Origin: Tetradesmus obliquus
Taxonomy: Eukaryota; Chlorophyta; Chlorophyceae; Sphaeropleales; Scenedesmaceae
Direction: 5' to 3'
Assembly (NCBI GenBank): GCA_030272155.1
Contig: CP126191.1
Location: 7,462,501 to 7,526,500 of the forward strand
Length of the DNA stretch: 64,000 nucleotides
Positions 22,251 through 34,036 of this stretch are shown in pieces (positions within the stretch are counted from its first letter, which is position 1; each line of letters begins with the position of its first letter). Made by a program: the position numbers and the translations under genes. The notes under the pieces were generated by a model. The model ran no database searches, was not told the DNA's origin, and saw only the letters and a program-made list of their open reading frames with translations.

Positions 22251-25200
22251 GCACGCTGGCTGTGGATACTGCCAAGGCTTGCTCGCTGGCTGCTGGCTGG
22301 CTGGTGGTGGCGACAGGCGAGCCAGCTGCTGCACGGTGGTGACCTGCGTGGAGCAGCAGTGAAGACCACGCTGGCATGATTATGGTTGGCTGGAGTTGGC
22401 TGGCTGCAAGGTATGGGGGTGGTGCCTGGGCTGGGGTGGGGTGGAAGCTGGTGTTTGTTGGGAGGCGCTTTGATGTGCGCGCCGAGGATGCTGTGTGGCG
22501 CTGCTTGCGCTTCACTGCGTTGAAGAGAGTCTGTGCAGGAGTTGCGTGCTGAAGGTGGCTAGCAGAAGCAGTCTGGGCATGTTGAGGTACGTGCTGGTTG
22601 GCAGCTGCGCAGCAGCTGCTGCTGGTTCTGATCCTGTGCAGCTTGTTTGCCCAAGGTACTCTGGTATTGGCTTATACTACAACCATGTGTATACTTACAT
22701 GCGTGCTTATGCTACAAGGGCGCAATACTTAACAGCTTTATCACAGACGCCTTGTTTAGCATAAATTTAGCAGTACAGGCAGCTGCAGTGATCTGTGCTG
22801 CCAGGCCAGTGGATAACTTATTCGGTGTACGGCATTTTCTCTCTGAGCAGGGGTGTGTCTTTGCTTCGGATGCGGAAGTGTGTGGGGCATGCCCAGTCAT
22901 ATATGGCTGCCCACTTGAGTCTATACATCGCTGCAAAACCCAATCCATGTTGCCTCTGCGGCGCTGAGCGCTGCTGCTTGGCAACCTGGGGCATACTAAG
23001 CAACACGATTGTTGTTTCCCAAATACGTTTTGTAGTGCTGTGTCCCCTGTCATAGCTGCTCAGAGCGCCGCATGCCTTTGCTGCTGTGAGCTGGAAAGTG
23101 CCTGCATGACCTGGCACTATGCCTGCAGCCAGCTGTGGCCGTGCCTCTGATGAATGACACACAGCCAGTAGCCTCAGGTTTCTCTGACGTGCGATGCACA
23201 TGTTTGCGTTGTGCATGCCTGATTTTTGGTGGGTGGTGCGTGTGCAGAGCGCACAGCCAGCCAGTGCTTGCCGTAATGGTTGCAAACTCACATCTGCACG
23301 TGTGTTTTGAGATGGTTGTGTAGCATAACCAATCTTGCCGCTGGTGTGCCATGCGCGCCTTTTGCTTGTGAGCTGTTGACTCAATCCTGCAGCTGTTCTG
23401 TGAGCTTTTCATGGCGTATGCTGCGACAATGTGCATGGAGTGTCCCAATTGCTACGTTTTTGATGAACCGAATCAGCTCGCGTCGACGCCTCTTTGGCTG
23501 AGGTGTCCGCAGTAGCAGAGTTTCACTGCGTGAGAGCTTGGTGATGTGCCGCAAGGGGTGCATTGGAAGCATGCGTGGGCATGTACGCTGCCACATGTGC
23601 TCGGTTGCCAGCAGCCGGCTTGTTGTGCGCCGCATTTGCACGCGTGCCTTGTGCACGCAGCAGCTGTGGTGGCCCTGGTGTCTGTGGCAGGGTTCAGGGC
23701 ATGCATGTATTGTCTCTGCTCGCAGCAGTTGCTGTGTTTTGCAATCAGATCGCGTACGGTGGGCAGCACTGTTTCATGGCCGTGCATGTGATGTCGTGGG
23801 CAGTTGTGCCTGGTCGTACGCATCGTGCCAGCTGACAAATCACATCGTGGCGCAAGGTGTGTGTGCGATGCTAATGCCACGTATGTGCTGTGCATGTTTG
23901 TGTGCGTGTGTTGTACTCCTCAGCCTGCAGCCTGGCACTTGTGCTGGCTGTGTGTGGGCGGAGCGTTCCGGCAGGACCAGGTGTTGCTGTGCGGAATAAA
24001 CCCTATTAGGTGATATGTTGAGGTATCACGTGCTCGCAAGACTAATGCTCGGAGAGTCTGGAACCCAACCCTTGGCACACCGGCAGGCAAAGTGGCTGCA
24101 TGCCTGGTGTGCTGCTTTGAGACTGAGTTATGCTGCACGTTTTTAAACAGCAACTCCAGGTTGCACAACTTGATGATCTTGCACATCTTTTGGTCCTGAG
24201 ATCGCGTCGTGTAGACGGCTTGCATGATGGCTGCGTGTCTGTCAAATGCAGTGGTGCTAGTCACTGCCAGCTGTGCAACAGGGCTTCGGTCGTGGGCTTT
24301 GAGGGGAGACGCTATTTGTCGGTGTGTACGAGGTGCAGCAGCTGCAGGAGCTGCGGGATGCTGATTGCCCTGTCTGGACGACATCCGTAGAGGCGAGTGG
24401 GCAGGCAGGCAGTGAAACCTACATCAGAACACAACACCATTTGCAGGCTTGAGGTGCTTCGCTGCGTGCTGAACTTGCTCTCTTGTGGCTACCGTGTACT
24501 ACTGCTGGTGGTAGGGGTCACTAGGGGCCGTGTCTTGCAGGATCCTGGATGTCACGGTCCTCTGGTCTCAGGCCACGGTCCAGGAGACGGACCGATCTGT
24601 CTTGTGGTTTGACTTGGTGGCTCTGTGGGTGTGTGGGAGGATGGCTTTCTTGCATGGTGTGGTGGGCGCCTGCTGCTCAGCTGAAGCTGCGGCCAGGGCA
24701 CATTGGCGATGGGGCTGATGTGTGCTGGCTGCTGCAGATGCTGCTGCGTGGCTGCTGTGAGATTCGGCGCCTGCGCTGGGGCCAGCCGTGTCCGGTCTGC
24801 CCTGCCGGAAGGCCCTACCAGACCGGGTGTTGTGTGTTGTGCTGGATGGAGGATGGGCTGTATGCTGTGTGTGGATCTGCATGTGTGGTGCGTTTGAGCT
24901 TGTGTCGAGCAGTTGTGAGCAGGACTTGTGGGGGCGTTGCGCCTGTCAAATGCACGTGCGCGACAGCCACGCTGCTTGCGGTGTGACAGCACTTGATGCC
25001 AGGGCAGGTGCAGGTGCTGTCCATATTGATTGTGCGCATGTATGCACGTCAGCATGTCTGTCATTTTGTCAGGAAAGGTGGCAGCTTTCAAGGGCCAGGT
25101 GCGTGTGCTGTGGTCACACACCCATCTGCATGCACCGCTGCGCTTTGCAGAGTGCTGCTGCGCCCTCCAGCAGGCTTGTTTGCGCCTTGTTGGTTTGCTC

Positions 25201-26374
25201 CTTGGTCTGCTGCATGCAGACTGAAGATCATTGCAGCAAGGATGTGCCTGGTATGATTGTTTGGGTTATTTGGTTGCCTTTTGACTTTTGATGCTGACAG
25301 TGCAGTTGCATACGGCTATGCATCCGAGCACTGATCAGTGCCATCGTGATGGCATTGGCGTTCCGGTTGAGGTGGACTGGATTGCGGAGTGTTTGCGCTA
25401 TCCTTGTAAGTCCTGTACCAAATGGCGTGTGCTTCCTGGCGTATTGCTGGTGTATCTTACCACAGCACAGCACCAACGGCATTGACACAGCATTGCTGTA
25501 CGCTGCTGAATTGTGGGGTGAATTCAGCCAGGTCAGCCCTTGCTTTGAAGCTGACCATTTGCGTTCCAGTAGTATGACCTATTGGTGAAGATATTGCCAT
25601 CACAATCCGGGGATTCACGTTGAAGCACCGCTCATCAGCTGGAGTTGTGCAGCATGGAGAGCGGCAGACTAGTGTGGAGTGCTTGCGGCTGTGACGCACG
25701 TGCAGAGCATTTGGACTACTGCGAAGGTCCGGTTGACTTGTGACAGCATTATCATGTTGACTATCAGTGGCACATGGATGGCCCTCCAGCACGTTTGCAT
25801 CAGGAGTTGTGTTACCAAGCACGATCATTGTACAAGCTTCGCCTGCTGTGGTACTCAGTAGTATGCACCCGTGCTGCTTGTCGGCTGTGCTGTAACCGTA
25901 TGACTCATATAGGAGATGTATCTCCAAAGTTGCTCAGCTGTCAGCACTGCAGGTCTCTAACAAGCAGAAAACTGCAGACACTCCGCTGCAGCTGCACGCT
26001 ATCAAGCCATGCCGGAAAGACCGCTGCTGCTGAGTCGCACAACAGTCGCGGCAACGCGCACACACGAGTGGCTGCTGGTGTTCAAGCACCTGGAACCACG
26101 CCGCACAGCTGTCATGCTATATGCAAACTCTCTGTGAACAGCATGCTGCCCAGCACAACAGCCATGCTGCTGCAACTCTGTAGCCTGACAAAACATTCAA
26201 CAACTGCCAGACAAACTTGCTGTGCCGGCGTTTGCCAAGGAAGAACCGCAGCTGGTTGCAGGATGGCATATCCTGGTAGCAACTGGACATGACTGCCGCA
26301 CTGTCACCAGCTGCAACTGCTCCAGCATAGCTGTTGATTTCGATGCTGCAAAACTGCATGCCGCGCAGCAGTCA
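22251..26374. other. 4.1 kb gene-poor convergent spacer
   Basis: Lies between the ends of the RRM gene (+) and the small B9-like gene (-). ORFs here are at most about 190 codons and overlap on several frames and strands. They are Cys/His/Val-rich from TGTG and GCATGC dinucleotide bias and show no recognisable domain. It may be long 3' UTRs or a non-coding transcript. I see no tRNA, snRNA, transposase or terminal repeats. Confidence 0.5.
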
Positions 26375-27571
26375 TCATTGCTGCTGCTCGGTGTGCTGCG
26401 CCTTGATGGCCTGGATCATCTGCAGCCGCAGCAACCAGCAAACAACAGCAGCGTGCCAGCCACACACAAAGCAAGGTTAGAGATGTGTCTTTGCATACCT
26501 GTCAACACCTCACCAGCGAGTCTGTGGCTCACTGCAGCAGCATGTCGCCAGCATGCCAGAATGCTAGCGCATTGCCACAGCTGCTCCTTCGTATCTTGAA
26601 TGTCAAGCAGCTGCAGAAGAGCCTGCAGCTGCTGGGCCATGCATGTGCGAGGGCAGCTGTGCCAGCGAGGCACACTGAGGCACTGTGCTGCTGCCCATGC
26701 TGCAACACAGCTGCTGCTGCTGCGGCTCACCTCCTTGACTGTGGGCGGGTTCTTCACCTCGGGCTCCCTGCTGCTCTCAATCAGCGCGCGCACAGCAAAT
26801 GGCAGCGTCAGGCCTGCAGCACAGCACGCGGCAGCAGCCAGGAAAGGATAAGGGTCAGAGGATTACTGCGAGCTGCATTGCATCTGGTGCGCAGCTGTAT
26901 GGCTGCTAGCACCGGCAAGCGCAGCTGCATTAGGTGCCACTGCAGTATGCTGAGGCCTGGAATGGCAGCAGCAGCATGCTGGGCAGTTGGAGAATTCTGC
27001 GCTTGCGGAGGTTGATGGGAACATCAGTGGATGCACCACCCGGTGCTGAGCACTGCAGCTGACACGCGGCATCCTGCCGGCCATGTGTGTGCACTACTGC
27101 TGCTGCAGTAATGTTGAACGACCCCTGGCTGCCTTGCTGTTCCTGCAACGTGTTGCTGCTGCCCTGCTGTTGCTGCTGCGCTGCTGCTGCAAGCGCACCA
27201 GCAGTCGTCCAGTAGAAGGTCCACATCAGGATGGGCTCTGCAAGCACAGACAGCAGCAGCAGCAGAAGCACAGCATGTGAGGCACAGATAAGCATTAGCC
27301 TACAACTGCTCTGTACATGTGAGCAGTTGAGGTGAGATGTCACCATGCCTAAAAGTAGTAGCTGCAGCAGCAGCAGACAGCAGGCACAGCACCAGCACGC
27401 CCGCCAACAAGCCAGCACTGCTCACCTCTGAAGGTCCATTTGGCAAAGAAGCCCACTGCACGCCATGAACAACACAAAACAGGGATGTGGTGAGGTCTAA
27501 GCACGGCTGAAGGGCGCCATCGTAAAGAATCAAGTCTTTCACACCCCTCTGCACTCCCACTGCTCACCCAT
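26375..27571 (-). CDS. Tiny five-exon membrane protein, possible complex I B9/NDUFA3-like subunit
   Basis: Exons read right to left: 27571-27568 (only ATGG is coding), 27455-27426, 27237-27199, 26813-26731 and 26419-26375. They sum to 201 nt, 66 aa plus TGA. All introns are GT-AG and all four junction phases agree, which is strong internal support. The protein begins MVGFFAKWTFREPILMWTFY, continues through a single hydrophobic segment into LTLPFAVRALIESSREPEV, and ends in a polar tail. The pattern REP-hydrophobic-LPF resembles the small single-span complex I accessory subunit B9/NDUFA3. That family call is tentative. The start has a good context (gcaagATGg). No ORF scan would find this gene, because its exons are 4 to 83 nt long. 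The introns are full of CAG/CTG runs. Confidence 0.65.
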
Positions 27572-28057
27572 CTTGCTGCTCCTGGTGCGTAGGTGCCCTA
27601 GCACTGATCAAACGCCTTAACAGTTCGACACTTGTATGAGGTACAGTAGCACGTTAGGGAGACCGCAACGGGAGTCCGTGCAGATTGGAGACACCCCGAA
27701 CAGACAACGGAAGCAGCTCACGCGACTGCTGTGTTACTGAACTACAATGGTAGGCATTGAGCTTTCTTGTATGCTGGTTCTCGCGCGCGGTGTGCAGGGC
27801 CTGACATTGGTGTTAAGGTCTGGGGCTTGTTGTTCTGCACCAAGTTGGAGTTGCCTCAGCATCAGAGGAGAAGCATAACACCTGCTCACACTCACAGCTC
27901 CCCTGAATAAACACCATGTAACTCCCACAGGCGTACTGCTTCAGCACCGGACAGCACACCGTGCTTGTCACTCATGCTGGGTGGCCGGGTCTGGGCAGAA
28001 CATGATCAGCATCACCATCGCCAGTTACACAAGCAGGGCACAACCCGTACAGGAGCC
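27572..28057. other. Intergenic between two minus-strand genes
   Basis: Contains the upstream region of the B9-like gene and the 3' UTR of the dehydrogenase gene. It is short and moderately AT-rich around 27600-27780. No feature could be supported. Confidence 0.5.
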
Positions 28058-30637
28058 TCAACTGACGCCTGCAGTAGCATCATGCACGACCAGCTGCACC
28101 TTGAGCACTCCTTTCGTCTGGGCCAGCGCCATTGCCTCAACACCCTGGCTGAGCGGCAGCTGCTTGTGGGTCATTGCAGCCAGCAGCTGCCGCAGCTCTT
28201 GGTGCTGCTGCATCATGCTCAGCGCTACATCCATGGGCCCACACCTGGACAGCAGCAGGGCAGCAGCACACGCCAGTGAGGCAGCCTGCTGCATGCTACG
28301 ACGCTGACATCTTCTCAGGACTGACGCAATGTTGACAAGAGTTGGGTGGCAAGCTGTGGGAGGCAGCTTGTCGTGCATGTGGTTGGTATATTGACCTCGT
28401 GCTGGGGAGGCATTACAAGAGTTTTTAATGGCTGCTGACAGCAGCACATGCTAGGGATCAGCTGAGTGCACTTCACGACCTGCAGAGTGCAGCCAATCTG
28501 CAGTCAATCAAACACCACTACGTCAGGATGGGTGCTGCTTACCACAACACCGCAGCTGCTGCTGCCCTCATCCAATACACGCAGCTGCTGCTGCCTGCTG
28601 CTCACCTTGACCCCACCAATGTCTTCTCATTCACCACGATGTCATTGGCCAGCTCAGACCAGCCAGGCATGGCAGGGTCGTGCAGAGATACAGTGGTCTT
28701 GAGCACCAGCGTGCCCATGGCTCGCGTGAGTGCCAGCGCGGTGCGGATGCTGCTGGCTGAGCCTGCAGCAGCAGCAGCAGCAGCAGCAACTTTGAACAAA
28801 TGGTGACCTGTGCAAACCTACAGGATGGCGTGGCCGGTGCTGCACAGGTCCACGGGTGCAGCGGCACACGTTAGACATGCTGTGCAGCTCTGCCACTGCT
28901 GCTGCTGCTGCTATTTCGCCAGGCCCTCGCACCTGATGCCTCCACCACAAGGTGGAAGGCTCCTGCATGCTCTGCAGCAGTTGCCTCATTCACCACCACC
29001 TGCGCTGCTGTGCCAGTCACCAGGGCCATCTTGTCTGCGTGACGCCCAAAGTGTGTCACCCGGCCTGGCGCCTTCAGAGCCAAGACCTGTGCAATCAGCA
29101 GCCCCAAGCGGCCATCACCTGCACGCCACACAGCAGCCAGCCCTGAGTGTTTACAGGCCATACGTCAGATAGTGAGCATCTAGCATCAATGTTCAGTCAT
29201 CAATAAGGTTGCTGTCAGCGCTGGCAGAAGCCATGGACAGCAGTGCTGTTGCAACTACCTGTCACCTGTCTGCATGACGTGTCACAGCAGCCAGGTACTT
29301 TGCTGCGTTTCTGCAACCAACCGCCTCCGCCATGTGCACCAGTTCACGCGCCACAATGCTTGCATGTACTACACCCCCGGCCCCCGCCCCGCCCACCTAC
29401 AACTGCCACTTGTTGGCTGCTGTCCTGCAGCAGCAGCCCCTGCTCCAGGATCCTGCAGGCAGCCGCCAGCGGCTCACAGAACACTGCCAGGTCATCACTC
29501 AAGCTGTCAGGCACAGGCAGCAGGTTGCGCGCAGGCAGCGCCAGCCACTGCGCCATGCAGCCATCACGGCTGATGATGCCCAGCACTGACCTGCAGCAGG
29601 AAAGGCGTAGGGGAAGACCAGGCAGTGCATAGTCAGCATAGGGCGTGCCTTGTATGCAAGGCTTGCACAGGTTGATGCACAAGCTGCGCAGCAAATGTTC
29701 TGTGTGCCGTGCTAACCTGAAGACAGCCAGTCTGCCCAGGCACATGCAGCATGCTTGCCACAGCTGCAGCCGTGTACTTGCGCAACGCCTGCAGCCCATA
29801 GCACATCAGCGCTGCAAGCCTACCGGCCAGGCGCGTGGTTGCGCTGGTAGACAGCATCAGCGCAGCTGAAGCCGCCATCATTGCAGTTGATCTCGCCCAC
29901 CACGCGCTGGCCCACCAGCTGCGGGCTGCTGCTGCAGGCCACCACGCTGCCCACAAACTCGTGGCCCAGCACACCACTGTAGCCCGGCACGTAGCCGCGT
30001 GTTATCTCAATGTCCTGCAAGGGGCGGTGCAGGGGCGGCACGGGACCGGCGTGCGTGTGACTGATTTGTTGCATCGAAGGTGACATGATTGTAGCAGGCA
30101 TTCGAGTGGTGCTGAGTGGATCTGCGTGCATGTCTCGATGCAAGTTCTGTGGACCTGGTTCCAGCGCTGCCAACAGCCTTGCCAGTTCGTCAAGCCCCCG
30201 GCAGCTCATGTTGCGCTCTCTCGCGTGCAAAGGTGGTTTAGAAGCGGCGTTAGGCGCGTACGATAGGTGCACGAGGCAGGCCCAAAATGCCATTGCAGCG
30301 CAGTTGCCATTGTTCAGCCATCAGCCATCACTGCTGCAGCAACTTCAGCAGCAGCACCAGCACTAGCAAGAGCAGCCATACCCACCGTAGCGCATATGCC
30401 TGCCCTGTGCACTCTGATGAGAGCCTCATCAGGTGCTGGTGTTGGCTTGGGGTAGTCCTCCTCCAACTTGAGTGTATTAGATGCTGCAGGTGGCAGCAAC
30501 AGGCACAGCCAAAGGCAGGCAGGCACGCTCACACTGACACTAGTGGTGACTGACGACACCTGCATGCCTTTGCTAGGCAATGACCCGCAAAAGCTGCTGC
30601 CAGCAGCCCTGCTCGTGCTGCTTGCACCAGCGCACAT
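28058..30637 (-). CDS. Medium-chain dehydrogenase/reductase (zinc alcohol dehydrogenase-like)
   Basis: Exons right to left: 30637-30386, 30014-29824, 29590-29397, 29118-28933, 28762-28606 and 28244-28058. Total 389 codons (388 aa). The GroES-like domain shows ALIRVHRAGICATDIEITRG and GVLGHEFVG, giving the catalytic-zinc Cys and His-Glu. Next comes the linker VVGEINCNDGGFSC, then FCEPLAAACRILEQ. The Rossmann NAD(P) motif is VAVVGDGRLGLLIAQVLAL. The nucleotide domain ends with LPLSQGVEAMALAQTKGVLKVQL. The loop that normally carries four structural-zinc cysteines keeps only two spaced cysteines. Substrate is unknown. The start is uncertain. ATG 30637 gives a Ser/Ala/Arg-rich, transit-like leader; ATG 30565 is an in-frame alternative, and a cryptic intron could replace residues just before SNTLKLEEDYP. 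Upstream readings to 30664 begin at GTG. Divergent from the methylase gene. Confidence 0.82.
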
Positions 30638-31056
30638 GCTTCTGCCAATTCCAGATGAGTGCACTCATACCAGCAGCCACAAAACCTGAAGGCGTATCAC
30701 TGCCAAAGACGTCTGGAGGATTCTTAAGGGCTTGTGACTGCTTATACCTTGGTCATACACCAGTGCTTGCATCCTGCTCAGCAAGGCAGGGTCGGGCTCC
30801 TAAGCAGTACACACTCCTGCAGGAGTTGCGTGTAGATCGGCGCTCTCATGCATAATTTAATACGCCGTAAAAGATTTTGTGCCAACGTCTTGAGAAGATT
30901 GACCCATATATCAGCCAGAGTGCCTAATCGTCACTTTCTCCCGGCAGTTCGGCATTGGGGTTCTTGCGACCCACGGGGTCATACACCTGCAGCTGAAGAG
31001 TGCAACATAGTAGCTGACGACGTGGGAGCTATCATCCGCTTGCCGCAACTAGGGTC
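30638..31056. promoter_or_regulatory. Divergent promoter spacer, dehydrogenase / tetrapyrrole methylase
   Basis: 419 bp lie between the proposed starts. The centre (about 30840-30930) is AT-richer (cataatttaatacgcc), as expected for a core promoter. No specific motif is claimed. Confidence 0.45.
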
Positions 31057-33401
31057 ATGCGTTGCAGCAGCAGTAGCAGCAGCAGTAGCAGGGTTCTCAG
31101 CCACGGTCGCCATCATGTAGCATGGCAGCCAACGCTGCCATGTCAAGCTGTATGCAACAGAATTCAAGCCAGAGCAGCGGACTCAGCAGGTGCTCATGCC
31201 GCAGCAGTTCCATTTGCACGGCACAACCCTGCATCAGCGGAGGAGTCAGCACTGCCACCTGGCAAGTGTTGGCTTGCAGGAGTGGGGCCAGGAAGCTGGG
31301 ACCATGTCACGGTGAGTTCACAGTCGCATGTGGCTGCTGGGTCGGTAAAATCTAGCAGTAAACTGCTGCAGCTCACTGCAGAAGGGCTGCAGGCTGTTGC
31401 AACAAGCAGAGCATTTTTAGCATGCCATGATGGCATGCAGAACCGTGAGAGAGGGCGCAGTTGGATTGAGGCTCACGTCGACTGCTTCTTTGCTGCAGGT
31501 GAAGGTGGCGAGGCTGATAGCAGAGGCAGAGGTGCTGGTGTATGACGACCTGGGTGCACAGGTGGGCTGGGTGTAGGGCAAGCGCAGCATATGTTGGCTT
31601 CTGCGCAAGCTGGTGTGTGCGGGCGGGGTTGAGACGTTCTGCGCTGCTTGCTGCCTGCGCCAGGAGCTGCTGGCTGCTGCCCCTGCCTGGGCAGAGCAGG
31701 TGTATGTGGGCAAGCGAGGCGGCACTGCGTCCATCAAGCAGCCGCAGATTGATGAGCTGCTGGTGAAGCTGTGCAAGCAGGTGCGGAGACAGGCACACAG
31801 CAGCTGCAGCGCACTCCGCATCACATTAACAACCAACCCCTTGAAAAAGCATTGTAACACAGTGTTGTAGCAGCTGCGGCAGCAGCTTGCAGCACCTGTA
31901 TCAGGTTGGTGGCTGGAGCTTCGTCCATTGCCTACAAGCGTGAATTGGTTGCTGAGTGCAAACGCCTCGAGTATCTGTGCAAGTGTGAACTTCCTCGACT
32001 GTCTGACAGGCCGCAGACACCAGGTGACAGCAAACTGCTTGCTGCTGCTGCCGCTGCTGCCGCTGCTGCTCCTGCTGCTGCTGTGGCACGGCCCGCAGGG
32101 CAAGCGTGTGGTGCGGCTGAAGGGCGGCTGCCCCTCCACCTTCTCACGAGTCAGCAGCGAGGCTGCTGCACTGTCGGCTGCTGGCTGCGCCTACGAGCTG
32201 GTGCCAGGCGTGTCGACAGCAACAGCAGCGGCAGTGCTGGCAGGTGTGGGCGCTGACGCAGCCCCATGCTGCGCAACAGCGCAGTTGCAGTGGCAACATG
32301 CAAGCACACACAAGCACAACTGCGGCTGCATCGCGTTTACCGCTGTTGCGTCCAGCAGCTGCGTCCCGTCTGCTTGGGGCGTGTGCTGGCACCGCTATGC
32401 CCTGCCTTTGCGTGCTGTATGGATGCTGTGCTGAAACGTTTGGATGCTGTCGCGCTCTGCGCAGGCCTGCATCACACTCTAGCAGCTGCCCATCTCGGAG
32501 CATGCAGCCAGGGTCAATCAACGTTTCTCAAGTGCTGCTGCATACCGCGCTGTAGCCAAACCAACCCAAACCTGCTCGCCGCCTGCCTGCTGCTGTTTGC
32601 CTGCAGGGCTGCCGCTGACTGATGCCAAGCTGGCGGGCGCCTACGCAGTAGTCAGCGCCCATGATGCAGCAGCAGTAGATTGGGCGGCCTTCAGTGACAT
32701 CCCCACACTGGTCATCCTGATGGGGGGCAGGGCGCTGCCGCTGATCGTGCAGCTGCTGCAAGCCACTGGCTGGCCTGACAGTACGCCGGTGAGTGCGCCG
32801 CTATGGTGCTATGTTGTTCGACATGCTAAAAGGGGTGGTGGAGGCTTACGCACCATACACGGCTGAGGCTGTGCTGCAGAGAAGTCCGCAGCTGTGACAG
32901 CATGCAGGGCAGAGGCATCGCCCAGCTTCCACCACAGGCATGCATGCAAGCACCTGCCACACGAGTGCATGGCTGCACACCCGCTGTGTGTCAGGTGCAT
33001 GTGTATAGTGGAGCGGGTTTGTGTTTTTGATGCCACGTGGGTACTGCATACGCGGCAGGTGACACACATCATTTGCATGCACTTGACTGCCGGTCATAAG
33101 AAAGCCAGTTGTATATGCGGCCACTCACGCATCTGGCGTCGTGTTATCGGAGGGTTCCTTGTGGATTTTGCTGCTGTGACAGTACAATGGGCAATTACAC
33201 CGTATTGTGCTGTGCCTTCGCACTGCATTGCAGGTCGCTGTCGTAAAGGCGGCTGGCACTGCTGCCCAGGCCACATGGTTCTCCACACTGGCACATGTGC
33301 AGCAGGACACAAAGCCCGGTGCCCCGCTGTCTCCTTGCATCATAGTGGTGGGGCGGGTGGCTGGGCTGCCTGCTGCATGGGCTGGTGCCCAGCCCAGCTG
33401 A
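31057..33401 (+). CDS. Tetrapyrrole (uroporphyrinogen-III) C-methyltransferase-like protein
   Basis: Six exons: 31057-31311, 31499-31561, 31664-31780, 32099-32243, 32607-32788 and 33234-33401. Total 310 codons (309 aa). SUMT/CysG family blocks occur in order: [92 protein letters not shown] and [10 protein letters not shown]. Family members transfer methyl groups from SAM to uroporphyrinogen III on the way to siroheme. Residues 1-60 are Ser/Arg/Ala-rich without acidic residues until late, compatible with a plastid transit peptide. Two signature positions differ from classical SUMT: GDP..LT reads GSWDHVT, and GGDP reads GGCP. This may be a divergent paralogue with another substrate. The long leader exon is intron-free. 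Confidence 0.82.
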
Positions 33402-34036
33402 GCATGACACTGTCATATGTTACACTGTGTGCCTTGAACGAGGTTTTGTGGTCCTATTTGTTACACAATGATGCAGTATGCTTGCCCAAGGGCTGCATCG
33501 GCATGCTGCTGGTTGCCTAGCAGCAGCCACAATTCTGTTGCGATTGAGCAAATGGTATGCACAAACCGTGCAAAGTTGGTGGCACCAGGGCTGCGCAGCT
33601 GCTGAGAACAGCATCAGCGCAGCTGCCAGGTCATCATAGCTGACCGCCTCTGCACCATGGCGCCTGGCATGTACGCTTGTGGTGGTGCAGCTGCACTCCC
33701 AACTGGCTGCTGCTGAGGTGCATCTGTGCCAGAGCGCATCCTGCTAGCATGCAGGTGTTGATGTGCTGAGCACATAGCAGGAGCAGCAGCAGCAGGCGCC
33801 TCTGCTGGGTGCTGAGCTGCTCTGCTTCCTGTTCCACGCAACACATGTCTGTGCTTTATCTCAGGCCCGTGTATGTGGTGGCCATGCAGACGTAGCGCCA
33901 CGGTTCCTTTACTACGTTGCAATGCATGCATTCTATCCATCCATCTGACCTGCCAGCTGGCAACAATCAGCAACATGCAGCGGCTGACTGGTGTACACTG
34001 GTAACATTACACATGTGACGTGACGGAGAGAACACA
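33402..34036. other. Intergenic, convergent spacer
   Basis: Contains the 3' UTRs of the methylase (+) and the copper ATPase (-). Only short overlapping ORFs occur. Nothing else is seen. Confidence 0.55.

Noticed and set aside
24552-25121. 189-codon minus-strand ORF and overlapping plus-strand ORFs
   Set aside because: Cys/His/Thr-rich low-information translations of TGTG-biased DNA, with no family resemblance.
27600-27660. GTTCGA-containing segment considered as a tRNA T-arm
   Set aside because: No matching acceptor, D and anticodon stems could be folded around it.
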